DNA from: Agarophyton chilense
Taxonomy: Eukaryota; Rhodophyta; Florideophyceae; Gracilariales; Gracilariaceae
DNA: 64,000 nt
Direction: 5' to 3'
Assembly (NCBI GenBank): GCA_030374765.1
Contig: JARGXX010000121.1
Coordinates: 620,001-684,000 of the forward strand
The first letter of the stretch is position 1, and every line of letters begins with the position of its first letter. Positions 31,980 to 42,836 of this stretch are shown here, one piece after another. Position numbers and translations under genes: made by a program. The notes below the pieces were generated by a model that did not search any database, was not told the origin of the DNA, and saw only the letters and a list, made by a program, of their open reading frames with translations.

Positions 31980-33150
31980 ACTGAGAAACTTCTACAGGCG
32001 CAGGTCGAAGACGAGTACTGCAAGGAAACAGCTCAATGGGTGGGAACCCCAGGATGCCTATTCGACTATGACCGATTTGGACTACTATGTCGCATCTCAC
32101 CGCTAAATCGCGCACTCCAACGGGTAATACCAGCTTCGCTAAGGGCGCCATTCCTATACCTTACCTATTTCCCCCGCTTGGCTGGCCATCCTCGAGGCCA
32201 AATAATGTACCAGACCCTGAGGAAGTTCTTCTACTGGCCATTCATGGCGCAGGATCTATGGCAAACCGCACGGAACTGTGCACCGTGCGCACAGATTCGA
32301 GGGTCTCGCGCCAACCATCAACCCAAACTTAAGCTCTTCCCCGCCGCAGGTCCATTGGAATTTGTGGCAATGGATATGCTTGGGCCTTTGCCTAAGTCGC
32401 CCCATTGGAAACGGTTTGTTTTGGGTATAAGAGATAGGTTTACCAAACTTACCCGAGCCTTACCCCTAGGAAAGACAACGGCCACAGATGTCGCCACGGC
32501 CTTCTTTTCTCACTGGGTATATCCATATGGCATGTAACTCTACCTCCTTACGGATAACGGCAGCCTGTTTGTACCCAAAATTTTCTCGAATGTCTGTGCT
32601 ATCTTAGGTATCAAACATGTGACCACAACGTCGTACCACCCGCTAACCATGGGCAAACCGAACGCTTCAACCGCACCCTTCTGGACCAATTGGCGTACTA
32701 TGTTTCGGAGCACCAATTGGACTGGGACGAAATACGTTGATCCACTGGTTTATGCCTACAACACGCAGGTGCACGTTTCCACAGGGACAACGCATTTCGA
32801 CTTAACGCTAACGAGAGCGCCGCCGCCGATGGCTGTTGACCTTCAGAAATCGATCATACCCCAGGACATAAGCGAAAGAATGACTCCGACCCCATCGAAG
32901 CACTACTCGCGCCGACGCATTGACCGCATTCCCCAATCGGCCAGAACTGTATTAACCAAATCCCAGAGGCGCTACAAGTGCAATTTCGCTAAGCCGTTTG
33001 GAACACACCGACCTTTGGGAAATGAGATATTGTTTACCTGGACCGGCCACAGAAAGACGGTGACGAACTCTAGGACACTACGCGGGAGCTCATATTCCGC
33101 TCTACAGGACCATACAAAGTCCTTAAGGCCAACGATCACACCATAAATTT
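31980..33150 (+). pseudogene. Element C integrase
   Basis: Zinc region with HPRGQIMYQTLRKFFYWPF and CAPCAQI (32190-32300); catalytic core with MDMLGPLPK (first Asp), a TAA near 32537 in YPYG.., LLTDNGS (second Asp), then a frameshift near 32640 before HGQTERFNRTLLDQL, which keeps the Glu. The frame alters again near 32735. The C-terminal part has AYNTQVHVSTGTTHFDLTL and a basic tail. The same blocks occur in element A. Confidence 0.83.
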
Positions 33151-33310
33151 ACTCATTGACGACCTACAGGACACTGTGTCTATCGACCGCGTGACACGAG
33201 CTCCCAGTTCCTCCGGACCACGAACGTCCCAGCCCCCCGGCCCAACGGAAGCACCACTACCTTAGCTCAGCACTCAAGTCTCCACATCACCTAAGGCAGT
33301 TCCCGAGGAC

Positions 33311-33565
33311 TTGACTAGCCCCACGGACACGATGATCAAGTCCAACTACGATGACCCATCGCTCCCAACCGACTTCGATGGATTTGCCCTTCTAGACCAC
33401 ACTCTCCTTCCAAAGGATGAACACCATCCGGAATATGTGACTGAGCGCATCATCTCGGCCGTTGTGGGAGAAGATAGAACTATGCGCTATTGCGTCGGTT
33501 GGTTCGGCTACACACCTGAAGAAGATACTTGGCAAGAGCCTCAAACCATTCCTGCTTATTTTTAA
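33311..33565 (+). CDS. Element C chromodomain tail
   Basis: The last open frame of pol contains a chromodomain: YVTERIISAVVGEDR, YCVGWFGYTPEEDTWQEPQTI (spaced here as 33430-33560). Aromatic-cage residues Tyr, Trp and the W in DTW are present. In chromoviruses this C-terminal module tethers integrase to modified histones and steers integration. The stop is TAA directly after IPAYF. The upstream part is Asp/Pro-rich linker. The frame is open from 33311, but it is part of a dead polyprotein. Confidence 0.8.
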   Translation: MTSPTDTMIKSNYDDPSLPTDFDGFALLDHTLLPKDEHHPEYVTERIISAVVGEDRTMRYCVGWFGYTPEEDTWQEPQTIPAYF

Positions 33566-33573
33566 CGCCCGCT

Positions 33574-33675
33574 ATTGGCGCAGAATCAGTCACTCGGAGC
33601 GCGGCCTTCAAGAAGGGGCACCCAATTGGCGCAGATTCAGCCACTCGGAGCGCGGCCTTCAGAAAGGGGCAACCA
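33574..33675 (+). repeat. 51-bp tandem repeat after element C pol
   Basis: Two head-to-tail copies of about 51 bases (33574-33624 and 33625-33675), beginning ATTGGCGCAG and differing at a few positions. Two shorter ATTGG-containing copies follow to about 33715. They fill the gap between the two convergent genes. Confidence 0.85.
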
Positions 33676-34141
33676 TTGGTCCAAATAATCCGACCATTGG
33701 TTCGCATAATCCCAAAACACCTTCCAAACCGCCTCCCGACACGACCTTTCGCCGGAGCACGACGGTTAGTCGTAGCTCCCGCATCAGGGAACAAAGTCAG
33801 TCCTTCGGAGATACCTGAGGGCGACCCGGGACGCTCTCAAGATGGGACGCCCTCCCAAGGCACGTACATTCGAGATACAAGAAAGACCTTGGAAAAGCCC
33901 AAGAACTACTTTATTTAACTTACTCAAGTAACTAACAGAGGCCTAACAGCCCTCGGTATGACCTCAAGGTTCACGGAAGCGCTTCAAACACGAACAGGAC
34001 TCACTGGGGCGGTGCAGGAGTAACTCCGTCGTTCCCATTGGAACCTGCATGAGAAAAACCGGGATTAGGGTCACCCGAGGAGCCAACGGGTCCACCCGAA
34101 CCGACCCCAGCGAGCCGAACACGCTTCGTCGGCAGCAATTC

Positions 34142-36060
34142 TCATGAGGAACAATTTTCACCATCGGAAACTTCCTGCTCACTCAAATTGAGACCGTTTC
34201 GGGCATTCATATCGGCAGTAACCCTCTGGGACATCGCCTGCGCATTCTGCTGCAGGATATTGACCATGGCGGTCTTCAGGTCCTGACCCTGCTGGACAAC
34301 CGCGGCGTAGCGAGCCGAGCGAGGCGCCCAGAAGCATGCTTCCCTCAGAACTGTCGCAATGTCTATCGAGGCCGTGATACCAACGATATGGCAGACATGG
34401 CGGAGATTCGCGGCGGCAGCCGTGACCGAAGCAGGAAAATGGACCAACGGAGAAAACGGAGCGACGTCTACGCCCCCGGTGGACGTCTGAGCAAGTGCCT
34501 CGCCTACAAGACTTTCGGTTTGGACTGTAACCTTTCCCGGAGGAATACTCACTTGAACGACGGGCGGTTCATACGATAGCTCATCCTGAGAAGCAGCTCC
34601 TGGTGGAGCTGAAGGAGGAGAACCAGTTGGCAAAACCACGGCGGACTCAACTGGAGGATGAAAGCCCTCCACTGGTAAGACGAAGGGATCTTCACCAAAG
34701 GATTCTCGGTTGTACATGCCAGCAGGAACAAACGCCGCGGCTTCCACATCAGGCTCGATGCAAAGAGGATCGAACCGAATGGTCTTCGGACAATAGTCGG
34801 GCACATGACGCCTAGGAATATCCGATGGGTGATTCCTCAAGGGCTTGGTGGGATCGGCACGGGCATCTTCCCGACCCTGCGGATGCAGCGGAATCGGTGT
34901 GAATGAGTCGGTATCCAAGTCATACCAAAGAAAGATGGGAGTATTGCCCCACTCCACCTGTAGGGCATGATCGAAAAGAGCCTCGGTCCCCTCGACGTCG
35001 AACTGAGTACCACGTACGATGTTTTGTATGCCCAGGTTCCTTAGAAAACGGAACATGATGTCTGGGAGCGGGATTCGGCGACCTCGAGGACCGGTTATGT
35101 TCTCATCATACCACACCCTCCAATCCTTCGAACGGACATTACCCAGGATTCCGTATTTCGCGGTATTCAGAAAGGGCTTAAAGGACATCACGCCGGGCTC
35201 GACGAAGAGCACCTGCCAGGAAAGCCAGGACCTTCGGTCATGATCAGCTTCCATGAGCTGGGACGAGTAGTACGCGACCTTGGACGGCGTGGGAACCAGA
35301 AGGAGCGGCGAGAAAGGCCAATACACGGCCATTGGTTCTCATCCTCGTGGGGTAGGTAAAGGTAAAATGGAATGCGTTTGTCGGTGCTTATGTCGTGGAA
35401 TTCCACTTAATGCCAACAAACGAAGAACCCCAAGGGTTGACGTAGACGACCAGTGGGCTCGTGCATCTCGTTCCAAGAGACCGGATTGGGCATCCAGAAT
35501 AAGTGGTCGTACGGTGGCGGGAAGCACATAAGCTTCAAGAGGTTGTGACCAGCCGGAGGAAAGTGCACATGAGGTGAGATGAAGTCCGTGTATAGGTCCG
35601 AAAGAAAATTGTCCACCCTGAACTGGTAGGCGGCTTCTTCCTCGCAGCGAACGTACGGCATGTCCGCTTGGACGACTGTGCGACATCGCGTCTCTGAACG
35701 CGGATCCACAGGACGATGAAACCATTGGTTATAGCACGAGACGCTGCGCGCGTACTTGCTGCCTCTCCGGAAGTCGGATATCTTGGCAAACCTTCAGGCG
35801 TCGAGATACATGGGGAAAAACCTTTGGTATTCTTCCACTGAGGACGGAAGAACGGCATGACGTATTGCCCACGGGTTTCTTCCCATGGTATGGTCATAGT
35901 GGTCCCCCGGACGCTGGTAGGCCACCTGGTATCCCGAGGAGCTCCCTGTTGGGTTATTTCAAGTCATAGTACCGCTCGTCTCAGGGTGGTCCGCCGGAAA
36001 ATAGATGGGAGCGCCGGTGGAGGTGATATAGTCCGAAGGAAGTACGGCGTATCCGGCGGA
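34142..36060 (-). pseudogene. Antisense accessory gene of element C (unknown function)
   Basis: The minus-strand frame 35332-34142 (396 codons) is open and ends in TAG or similar at 34142. Upstream coding continues in another frame (35407-35709, and 35188-35406 after an in-frame TAA), then less clearly to about 36060. Alignable parts with element A: Asn-Ala-(aromatic)-Gly ahead of a Trp, RG then LP, and a WYD motif (LWYDLD) followed by a Pro-rich segment. The middle is rich in Trp, Tyr and Arg, then Pro/Ser-rich, and the C-terminus is predicted helical (Gln/Ala-rich). It has no catalytic motif, zinc site or membrane helix I can name. It is the best-preserved copy for its C-terminal 400 residues. 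Position and orientation match element A. Confidence 0.72.
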
Positions 36061-36478
36061 CTTATAAGGTGATTTCGGTATCACGCGCAAGCAATGGAAA
36101 GGTACCAGGAGGAAAAGACGAAGTAACGGAGTTGACCCGGACGGACTGACAGGCGTGAAAGACGGTGGACGAAGCGCGGAGGGTCGCCAAGGAAAGAACG
36201 GAGACGAAGGAAGAACCCAATGGACCGTCTCGGAAACGCGACGCGAGGAATACGCCGGCGATGCACCTACGGCCAGCGCTCACGGCGCGTGACAGTTTCA
36301 ATCCTAAGGCAAATTAATTGCCCTTCGGCGCCAATGGTCTGCTAACGCATCCCGGCATCCCTTCAGGCAGTGACGACGTGACGCACCGCCGCACCATATG
36401 GTACCGGGAGCAAAGAAGTGCACGCCTCCCGTAGAGCAGTTATGAAACCATCGGGATTTCGCCGTAACGGTCAAATTC

Positions 36479-36492
36479 TAAGGAGGGAGATA
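36479..36492 (+). promoter_or_regulatory. Polypurine tract of element C
   Basis: TAAGGAGGGAGATA directly before TGTGAAGGAG, the likely 3' LTR start. It is purine-rich and correctly placed. Confidence 0.6.
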
Positions 36493-36955
36493 TGTGAAGG
36501 AGCGAGAATACCGGTTGAGCCCGGTAAGCCGCCAGGCCCTGAAGGATTTTGCATGTGACACGTGTACGGGTCGACCTCAGGGGGACTCATGTAGATTATT
36601 ATTTTTATTTAATTAGTGTAATAGCTTAACACTACAGTGCCAGGGAGATCTCAGGGCCTCTCTAGTACTATTTACTTGGCCCGAGTGACGCTTCTCCCTT
36701 AGAGTACGGTAGGCACCGTTAGGATACTAAATAATCCCCTTTGGTATGTTCGTTCCACCCTTGGTCTTCAAGCCACAGTTTCCGTAGCTCCAACGTGTAG
36801 GACTACGCCGTAAACGCCAGCCCATTGCACCAAGTACTCTGGGAGTGCCACTGTCAAGGTCTCGAACCTTAGGACCCGCTCTACCACGCTACCACCGGTC
36901 GAGACCCGTACGCTGACTCACCCCGTCATTGCGTTATAGAGCTATACCAAGGTGA
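36493..36955 (+). repeat. Probable element C 3' LTR (right end not defined)
   Basis: It starts with TGTGAAGG after the polypurine tract. No second copy lies in the window, so the right end is a guess. On its minus strand at 36843-36905 there is a tRNA-like patch: a D-arm-like GGTAGCGTGGTAGAGC and a T-arm AAGG-TTCGAGA-CCTT about ten bases apart, with no room for an anticodon arm. Confidence 0.5.
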
Positions 36956-37022
36956 GACTTTTCTGAGCAGAACTTGCACCAGATAGGGCAACAACTTGAA
37001 GTGCGTATGGTTCGTTCTGGGC

Positions 37023-37580
37023 CTAAAATACAGTGAAGGGAACGAAAAGCACGTCGGAATCGGTTGTGCCAGAAGAAGAAGGATCGTCTGTGACTACGTC
37101 TGGGGCGATCAAACTCCAAGAAGACCTGAGATTCAAGACCCTCCACCCAAATGATACAAACGCGCGGAATAACCAGTTACTGCACAGACCAAAGCAGTAC
37201 GCCCCAGAGGCGGAGTCGAAAGTGCCATAGTTTCTGGCGATCGGGACTTGGGCTTTGTTCTCTTCGTAAATGAAGAAGACGGTGTTAGAAGTCGTCGATT
37301 CAATGGTGAAAATTACTGGCTGGGAATAAGACTTCCTAACATCAGCGAGTGGTGTTGTTCTGAACTTAAATGCGCTGTTGCTCACTGAAAAAAATTCGAA
37401 CGCATCAATGAGGGTTTCTCCCACCAATACTGGATGATAAAGATATATCGGAGTTGATGAATTGCTCTGTTAATGTATCCACCCTGTTTCCGTCCTCCGT
37501 TACAGAATTAGGTGTGATAGTATTAATGAAGACTGTGGCATTGTAAGAAAAATCAAGCGAATTCAAAGCACATGTGACAT
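37023..37580 (-). pseudogene. IPT/TIG-like fragment
   Basis: The minus strand reads SYNATVFINTITPNSVTEDG, then, after a frame change near 37430, HPVLVGETLIDAF and beta-rich sequence to about 37200. The PNSVTEDG start with a Gly-Glu-containing strand is the usual beginning of an IPT/TIG immunoglobulin-like domain. It lies on the same strand as the similar gene at 20698-23115, on the other side of element C. The tail (VVTDDPSSSGTT, to 37023) has no assigned domain. Confidence 0.4.
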
Positions 37581-38700
37581 GATTTTTTCACCATAAAACG
37601 CACACAACTGCAATAATCCGAAGCTGTCAAAGTTAAACACATTCCATTCCACCATCAAGACGAAGCGTGCATGAAGTTAATAACCGTGAAAAAGTGTGAG
37701 TAACATTGCAGTGTCGCTGCTTGCAATAGCAGCGCAACAAAATACTGCATTCGTGCAGCAGCAGAGCGCCTTTTGTACGTTTCTCCGTCGGTTTTCTCGC
37801 TTCTGACGCATCACCTCGCAAGATGTAACAGTCCACATCCATTCAAGGTTGCAAGGGGAACTGCTCCACGCGTCAAGTCCATTTATCACAGTGCGCTTTT
37901 TTTCTTCTTCTCAAACAGCTCACTGCTATTATAGAACGGAGAGGTACCCTGATACCCATTGGATGAGCTCATGATGTTGTACAGATTCCTTGCTTTACAC
38001 TATGATATGTTTGACAATGTCAAGGCATTGCAAAACGGTGTCTTCTGTTGCGGTTGTACGGACCACGCGGCGGGGTGAGAATGGAAATATTCTTGGTGTT
38101 TCTGATTGGTTTGTTAGGCGACGGCAAAGGATTTCTCGACATAAATGACAAGTCCGGCGAAGGCGTTTGAATAGTAGCCATCCCCGATGATGGGGGCAGT
38201 TCCAAAGTGAAACTTATTGAATCATGTCGCAAGTGTCGGTCTGACAGAAGCGTAACAACGTTAGAATCACGCAGATGCAAAAGGCCGTGTATAGATCGCC
38301 TGCTTCACATAAAGCCCGGGTCCGTTCGCGGAGGGCCTGTGTGATGATGATTGGCAAAAGAAATCTGTGGCAATAACGATTAATAGTAAAGCTGTTTGCG
38401 ATACGGCGACGCAAGATAGTCGGAGGAACCATTGAGGTTCTGCGGTTGGAAAGCGTGCTTTGGTGGATGAAGCACTGGCGGAAACAGCGGTTGTCGACAG
38501 CAATCCAGGGCTTGGGAGCTAGCATGAGCATTGGGAGAAGGTCTGGTTGCATCGGTGACGTTCCCGTCGGATAGAACGCCATTCTCGGCAGGCAGGGCAC
38601 AGCTTGTGCGAGACTTCAGAACGCCCGGCGATTATATGAAGATGGTGGCGAGGCTGCTCGTTCTCGTTTCTGTAAAAATCAGCGGAAGAGGTGGAGGGCG
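37581..38700. other. No assignable gene
   Basis: Several overlapping minus-strand frames of 60-130 codons (for example 38214-38600 and 38020-38280) show no domain. Part may be upstream sequence of the IPT/TIG-type gene. Confidence 0.3.
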
Positions 38701-38719
38701 GATATAGAAGAGCAGTGGG

Positions 38720-39551
38720 GTGGAGAGGGAGCGGGGGGGGGGGTTGTCGTCGAGAGAAATAACCTGTGGCAGAGAAGAAACTGATTTTGTTTCGGGTGGG
38801 TTAAAGAGAAGGGTGCCGGAAGCTGCAGGGAAAGGGGAGAGAAGGTTTCCCTGGGAAGAGGGAGCCGGGAGGGCGGGAGAACGAGGGGGGGGGGTTGGGG
38901 TGGGGGAAAGTTTCGCAGAGTCGACGGTTCGATGTGCGTGCATTGAATACGGACAGCGCGCACAGGGCGTGCGCTTCTTTACTACTCTTACCATGCTCAC
39001 GCGTGTATTCGGCTCCATGTTGTGCCCCTTCAAATGGCTGCGTTTAGGGCTCTCTCCTAAAGCCGAAAGCGCTTTGGTTATGGGCTCGCGGCGCTGTCAC
39101 ATCTTACGAGTCGTCCGCATCGCCCTCGTCGCGACTCCTGAGGACTGAGGGCGAGAGCTCTGCTGCAGTTCCTTCCGCAGCTGTCTGCGAGTCGTTGCAG
39201 CCGCCGCCGCAGATAGCGCCCTCGCCATGCGCTACTACTCAGTGCTCGCCATGTGGCGCATCTTCTTTCTCGTCACGCAGGCGTTTCCGCCGTCCTTGTT
39301 TGCGTAGCTGGCCTTCGTCGCCTCAATGGGTCATGTTGAAATAGTTTTGCACATCATTTCTATTGCGGACGTCGCCGTTCTCGTCGGCCTCATCACCTCC
39401 GCTGTGTTCGCTTTAATGCCGTCGCTGCATATAGCCGCCATCTACTCTCCCGTCCCGTTCTAAATGACCTCTGTGGAGGTCGTGGTTATTGGCTCCGCCA
39501 AAGGCGTTTACATCGGAATGCTAAACGTTGGTTTTTTCTATCGAATCTTGT
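38720..39551 (+). CDS. Plus-strand frame with in-frame stops, unrecognised
   Basis: One frame is open for 830 bases except TGA 39146-39148, a TAG near 39305 and a TAA near 39461. The first part is Gly/Arg-rich and comes from G-runs, so it is doubtful. The later part, from ATG 39227, encodes hydrophobic stretches (IADVAVLVGLITSAVFALM and others) that could be membrane helices. I recognise no family, and GC-rich DNA stays open easily. Confidence 0.18.
38731..38910 (+). repeat. G-run region (quadruplex-capable)
   Basis: Runs of 9-11 G at 38733-38743 and 38885-38894, the latter followed by GGGG and GGGGG within 20 bases. Such clusters can fold as G-quadruplexes and are also prone to assembly length errors. 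Confidence 0.6.
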
Positions 39552-40119
39552 GACTACCCACTCTGAATAGCGCTGTTGTACCACGCTATGTCTCAACACG
39601 AATTTTTATTCATACTCTGTGCATCTTAATGGTCCATGAAGAACTTAACGAGCACACACTTCTCCTCTCATCGTAATGTTACACCATCCGCCGTTGTCAA
39701 AGAACAGTTTGGCTGGTACATGCGAATGTCTAAAACATCGCAGCATTCTTCATTTGCAGCAGCATCCAATCATGCTGCCGGGAAGGAATCTTCTGGGTGA
39801 CATGCTTTTACAAACCTAATCGTTTTCAATGTACGCAATCTACAAAGTGGCGCTCAGAAAGCCAGCCATGAAGACAATTCTAATCGTACGTAAATGCCTG
39901 TGGTATTAAACATTTGGATCTCAACACACTCTGAATTTTTCTTTCCAAACCTCGGCAATTTTTCTCTGGCAAGGTGAGAGAGACATGCATGCCTCCGATA
40001 TGCTAACAGCGTTGATTACGAGCAGTACCTCGGGCACCTTTTCCGGTCTTTCCCCGACGAATGCACAGTTTCGGTTCCGAACGATGACGCCGCGAGCCAA
40101 GGCGACTAAGAGCAGTACG
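39552..40119. other. No gene seen
   Basis: Non-coding-looking sequence with short frames only. Confidence 0.4.
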
Positions 40120-40950
40120 TTAAATCCCGGAACGTCCGCAGGGGCTCGGAGTTATCTGTTCCGACACAGTGTATGAGGAGAGGAGGCTGATTATGTTCCC
40201 CAAAATCGATTGAGTGCCCCCATTTGCATTCGACACCGTTGTGGTTTGAAGAATAGGGATGGGAAATACTTCTTCTTCTCCCTCATCCACTACCTCTGCA
40301 ATACATTCATTTTCAAATGCATTGGGAAGGGTCGGCTGTAGACCGAAAAATTGAATATTTTGTTGTTCTGACACATGAGCTGAGGTCTTATTTGGCTCAG
40401 GGTTGGAAGATATTTCTAATAAATTCACAGTATCATGGAAATGTGCCTTAGAGTTTTTAATCTCGACAGGTCTTCGGTCAGTTGCTCCGCCATTTCCATA
40501 CTCACGATCACGTCTCAGAGTCTCTTGTATGAGCATTTTTGCAGCCCACTGACCCTCTGCTTTGCGAAGAATACGAAAGTAGCGTTCTATTTTGGATCGG
40601 ATTTAAACGACAACCAACGGGTGCTCACGAACCGAAGACCGATATGTCATCTTTCCATCATCAGGTATGTTACACACTGAGTAGATGTACTCTCTAACGC
40701 TTCACATAGCTGCATGTATGAACTCTTCGGTAAGCGTTTTTTATTTGTCATACTCACGCGTTTTCAATAATTCCTTTTTCCGATTGAATATATCGCGCAT
40801 GCCTCCTTGAGCCCTTTTGCAATCAACACTTTGTTTCTCTCTCCGGCGGGACTCGTTGCCAGTGGGAATTGAGAGAACGCGTTCTTCATATTCTGTACCA
40901 TCTTCTCCTATTTGTGCGAAAGAAGGATTATGTGGGATCGAAGTGTACAA
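40120..40950 (-). CDS. Possible two-exon gene, unrecognised
   Basis: Two minus-strand frames, 40950-40741 and 40536-40120, have protein-like composition (RDIFNRKKELLKTR, then LRKAEGQWAAKMLIQETL just upstream of 40536). The first contains a strong 5' splice-site sequence, CGC/GTGAGTATG, near 40753, and a TGCAG acceptor candidate lies near 40700, so the stops between may be intronic. The C-terminal part is rich in Asn, Ser, Glu and Pro and looks disordered. No conserved domain is apparent and no start can be fixed. It is among the few candidates in the window for a living host gene. Confidence 0.35.
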
Positions 40951-41291
40951 TGCTGAGTGACTCGGAATAAAGTGGTTAGGAGACCTGAAATTAGATCAGG
41001 CTAGTGTGCGCCTTGGTGTGGAGAAGTGAAAGCCTGGAAAGGGAACACGGATGAAGGATGAAACGGTTGATGGAAGGGCTGGGCCAGAAATGTAGAGAAT
41101 ATGTTTCCAAGACCGGGTATAGTTTCGTTTCGGCATGAATCCCGGACTACATTTTCGTTTCGTTCTTAGAACACAAAAAAGTATTCCCGTTTCCGTCCGG
41201 AATCTATTATGTTATCAATATTGTGCAACACATGTACTTGGGGAATGAGATCACATGCGGCCCTGTTATTGATCACTAAGGATGCGTAGGG
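40951..41291. other. No gene seen
   Basis: AT-rich spacer with no recognised feature. Confidence 0.4.
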
Positions 41292-42201
41292 ATGAGAGGG
41301 CGAAGACGATTTTGCCAGAATTTTGGTACAAGGGGTGTATGCGCAAATCTCATAAACATGTTATTTGCGTCGAGAGGTCAAAATAGGAGCGCATCAAGCA
41401 CAGATTCATCCGATTACAGTACAGAATCCGTAAGGCGTGCAAGGAAGAGATCAGCGCCAAATAACTTTTCGTATTCTACTTTTCATTGCCCTGCAAGTAA
41501 GGGGCAAAACTTTGTGAGTCCCGTTCGTGATGAACTGATTTGCGATGCAGCTGATGGGCCTTTGGTAATTACTGAAGTGGAAGAGGGAGACGATTCCGTG
41601 ATAGTATCCGAATATATCACAGCTGATCGAATGGATGAGACGCATTATATATTTCGAGGGGATGTAGGTGAAGTAGATGACGATCCACAGAGAAAATTTG
41701 ATTACCGCCGAGATCAAGATGAAGCATTGCAATACGCTTCTCCCAACAATTCGGGGCTTGAAACAGAGACATTTGATAGATACCAGAATTGACAGAGAAC
41801 AGCAAAACGATCTCTACAGTCGACAATCTGGAGTCTCAGTGTGTGCTTCCATTAGATCCGGAAAAATCAGAGAGAAACTGAAGTTTCTCTCAAGTCAAAG
41901 AGTCAGCGATGTAGTGAGACAGTCAAAAGCAAAGAGGTTAATGAGGGTTTTACTGATAATTGAGTTTGGTGGTCTCTCTAAAAATCAAGCTCTCAATCTG
42001 CTAGCAACTGATGTTGTTGCTACAAAATTTATCTACGATTCATTGATAAACTACGTACAGATACGAACGGGAGTGAGAATACTCTATGGGGTCATGTACA
42101 GCGGCCATAATTGTTCTATCTACGCAACAGAGGCTGATGGAATGGTCTATCCCAGTTTCAAGTGCAAGAATCCCGTTTCAATTGGTCAAAGATACTGGTA
42201 A
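41292..42201 (+). CDS. Plus-strand coding region, unrecognised
   Basis: Two overlapping frames, 41292-41792 (166 codons, Ser/Asp/Glu-rich, acidic) and 41677-42201 (174 codons), read like one gene with a frame change near 41780. The second has a basic helical part followed by SKNQALNLLATDVVATKF and a Cys-containing end. No family is recognised. It stops at TAA 42199-42201, just before the remnant of the element D antisense gene on the same strand, so it may be the DNA next to the D truncation point or a diverged part of the accessory gene. The residues do not let me decide. Confidence 0.4.
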
Positions 42202-42271
42202 AGGCTATTCTCTGAACAGCTTGCATCTCTCTGTAGAGATTGTAACACATTTGAATCCCTTATGAAGGGTT

Positions 42272-42631
42272 GTGAGGGAGTGCAATTCAACTCAGCGTAC
42301 TGGATATGTGTACGAATCCACACCTTCTGAGTTTGCAGATCAGGAGTATGAAGAAGATCCAGGTTTTGATGCAGAACTAAATTTCGAGAATGAACCTGAA
42401 CTATCCGGTGCTGCGCCTGTGACGGCTGTTTCGCCACTAACGGCTACAAAATCGGGTTTCAACCCGTCGATGGGATACCATCATGGGTTCGCCCACCCAC
42501 CGTGCGATGCGGAGGATCTCTTTTTGGCACCGTTGAGACATTTTCTCTTAGACGCGGGTTTCCTCGAAACACAGCTGCAAGGCGATCGTGCTGATCTTAC
42601 CACCATGCTGAAAAATAATACCCGCGAGTAA
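42272..42631 (+). pseudogene. Antisense accessory gene of element D, C-terminal part
   Basis: Aligns with the last 130 residues of the accessory frame of A: TGYVYESTP against TGYVYDATP, NEPELSG against DEPELAG, and LRHFLLDAGF with QGDRADL against LRQFLLDVGF with EGDRSQL. It is open to TAA 42629-42631, while the N-terminal three quarters are missing. It ends about 205 bases from the convergent stop of pol, nearly the same gap as in A. Conservation at protein level across such diverged copies supports a real gene. Confidence 0.8.
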
Positions 42632-42836
42632 AAACGTTGACCATTAGATGTCTTTAACACCCTTGAGGCAATAACGTAAACCAAGTTGGTCTGTCTCCAT
42701 GACTTCACGTTTCCCTAGGGACTTCTTCTTCTTCTCTCACATCCTTTTCGAAAGGCAAAGGGGATCATCAGTCGCTCGGCAAAATCAGGTCTATAAATAC
42801 CATTATCGCGGTGTCGTTCTCTGCTGGGAGTGGTAG

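Larger units (their letters stand above)
26580..36955 (+). mobile_element. Element C: chimeric Ty3/gypsy chromovirus with antisense accessory gene
   Basis: Plus-strand order: Gag, protease, RT and RNase H, a second RT and RNase H, integrase, chromodomain, a tandem repeat, a minus-strand accessory gene, a polypurine tract, then the start of the 3' LTR at 36493. It is the same kind of element as A and D but clearly diverged. Many stops and frameshifts make it inactive. I could not find a 5' LTR or primer-binding site; the sequence before Gag does not repeat the 3' LTR start, so the left end is probably lost or replaced. Both outer borders are approximate. Confidence 0.85.

Noticed and set aside
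36843..36905. A tRNA gene on the minus strand
   Set aside because: D-arm-like and T-arm-like segments (A-box and B-box matches) are present, but only about ten bases lie between them, so no anticodon arm fits and no acceptor stem pairs. At best a tRNA-derived scrap.
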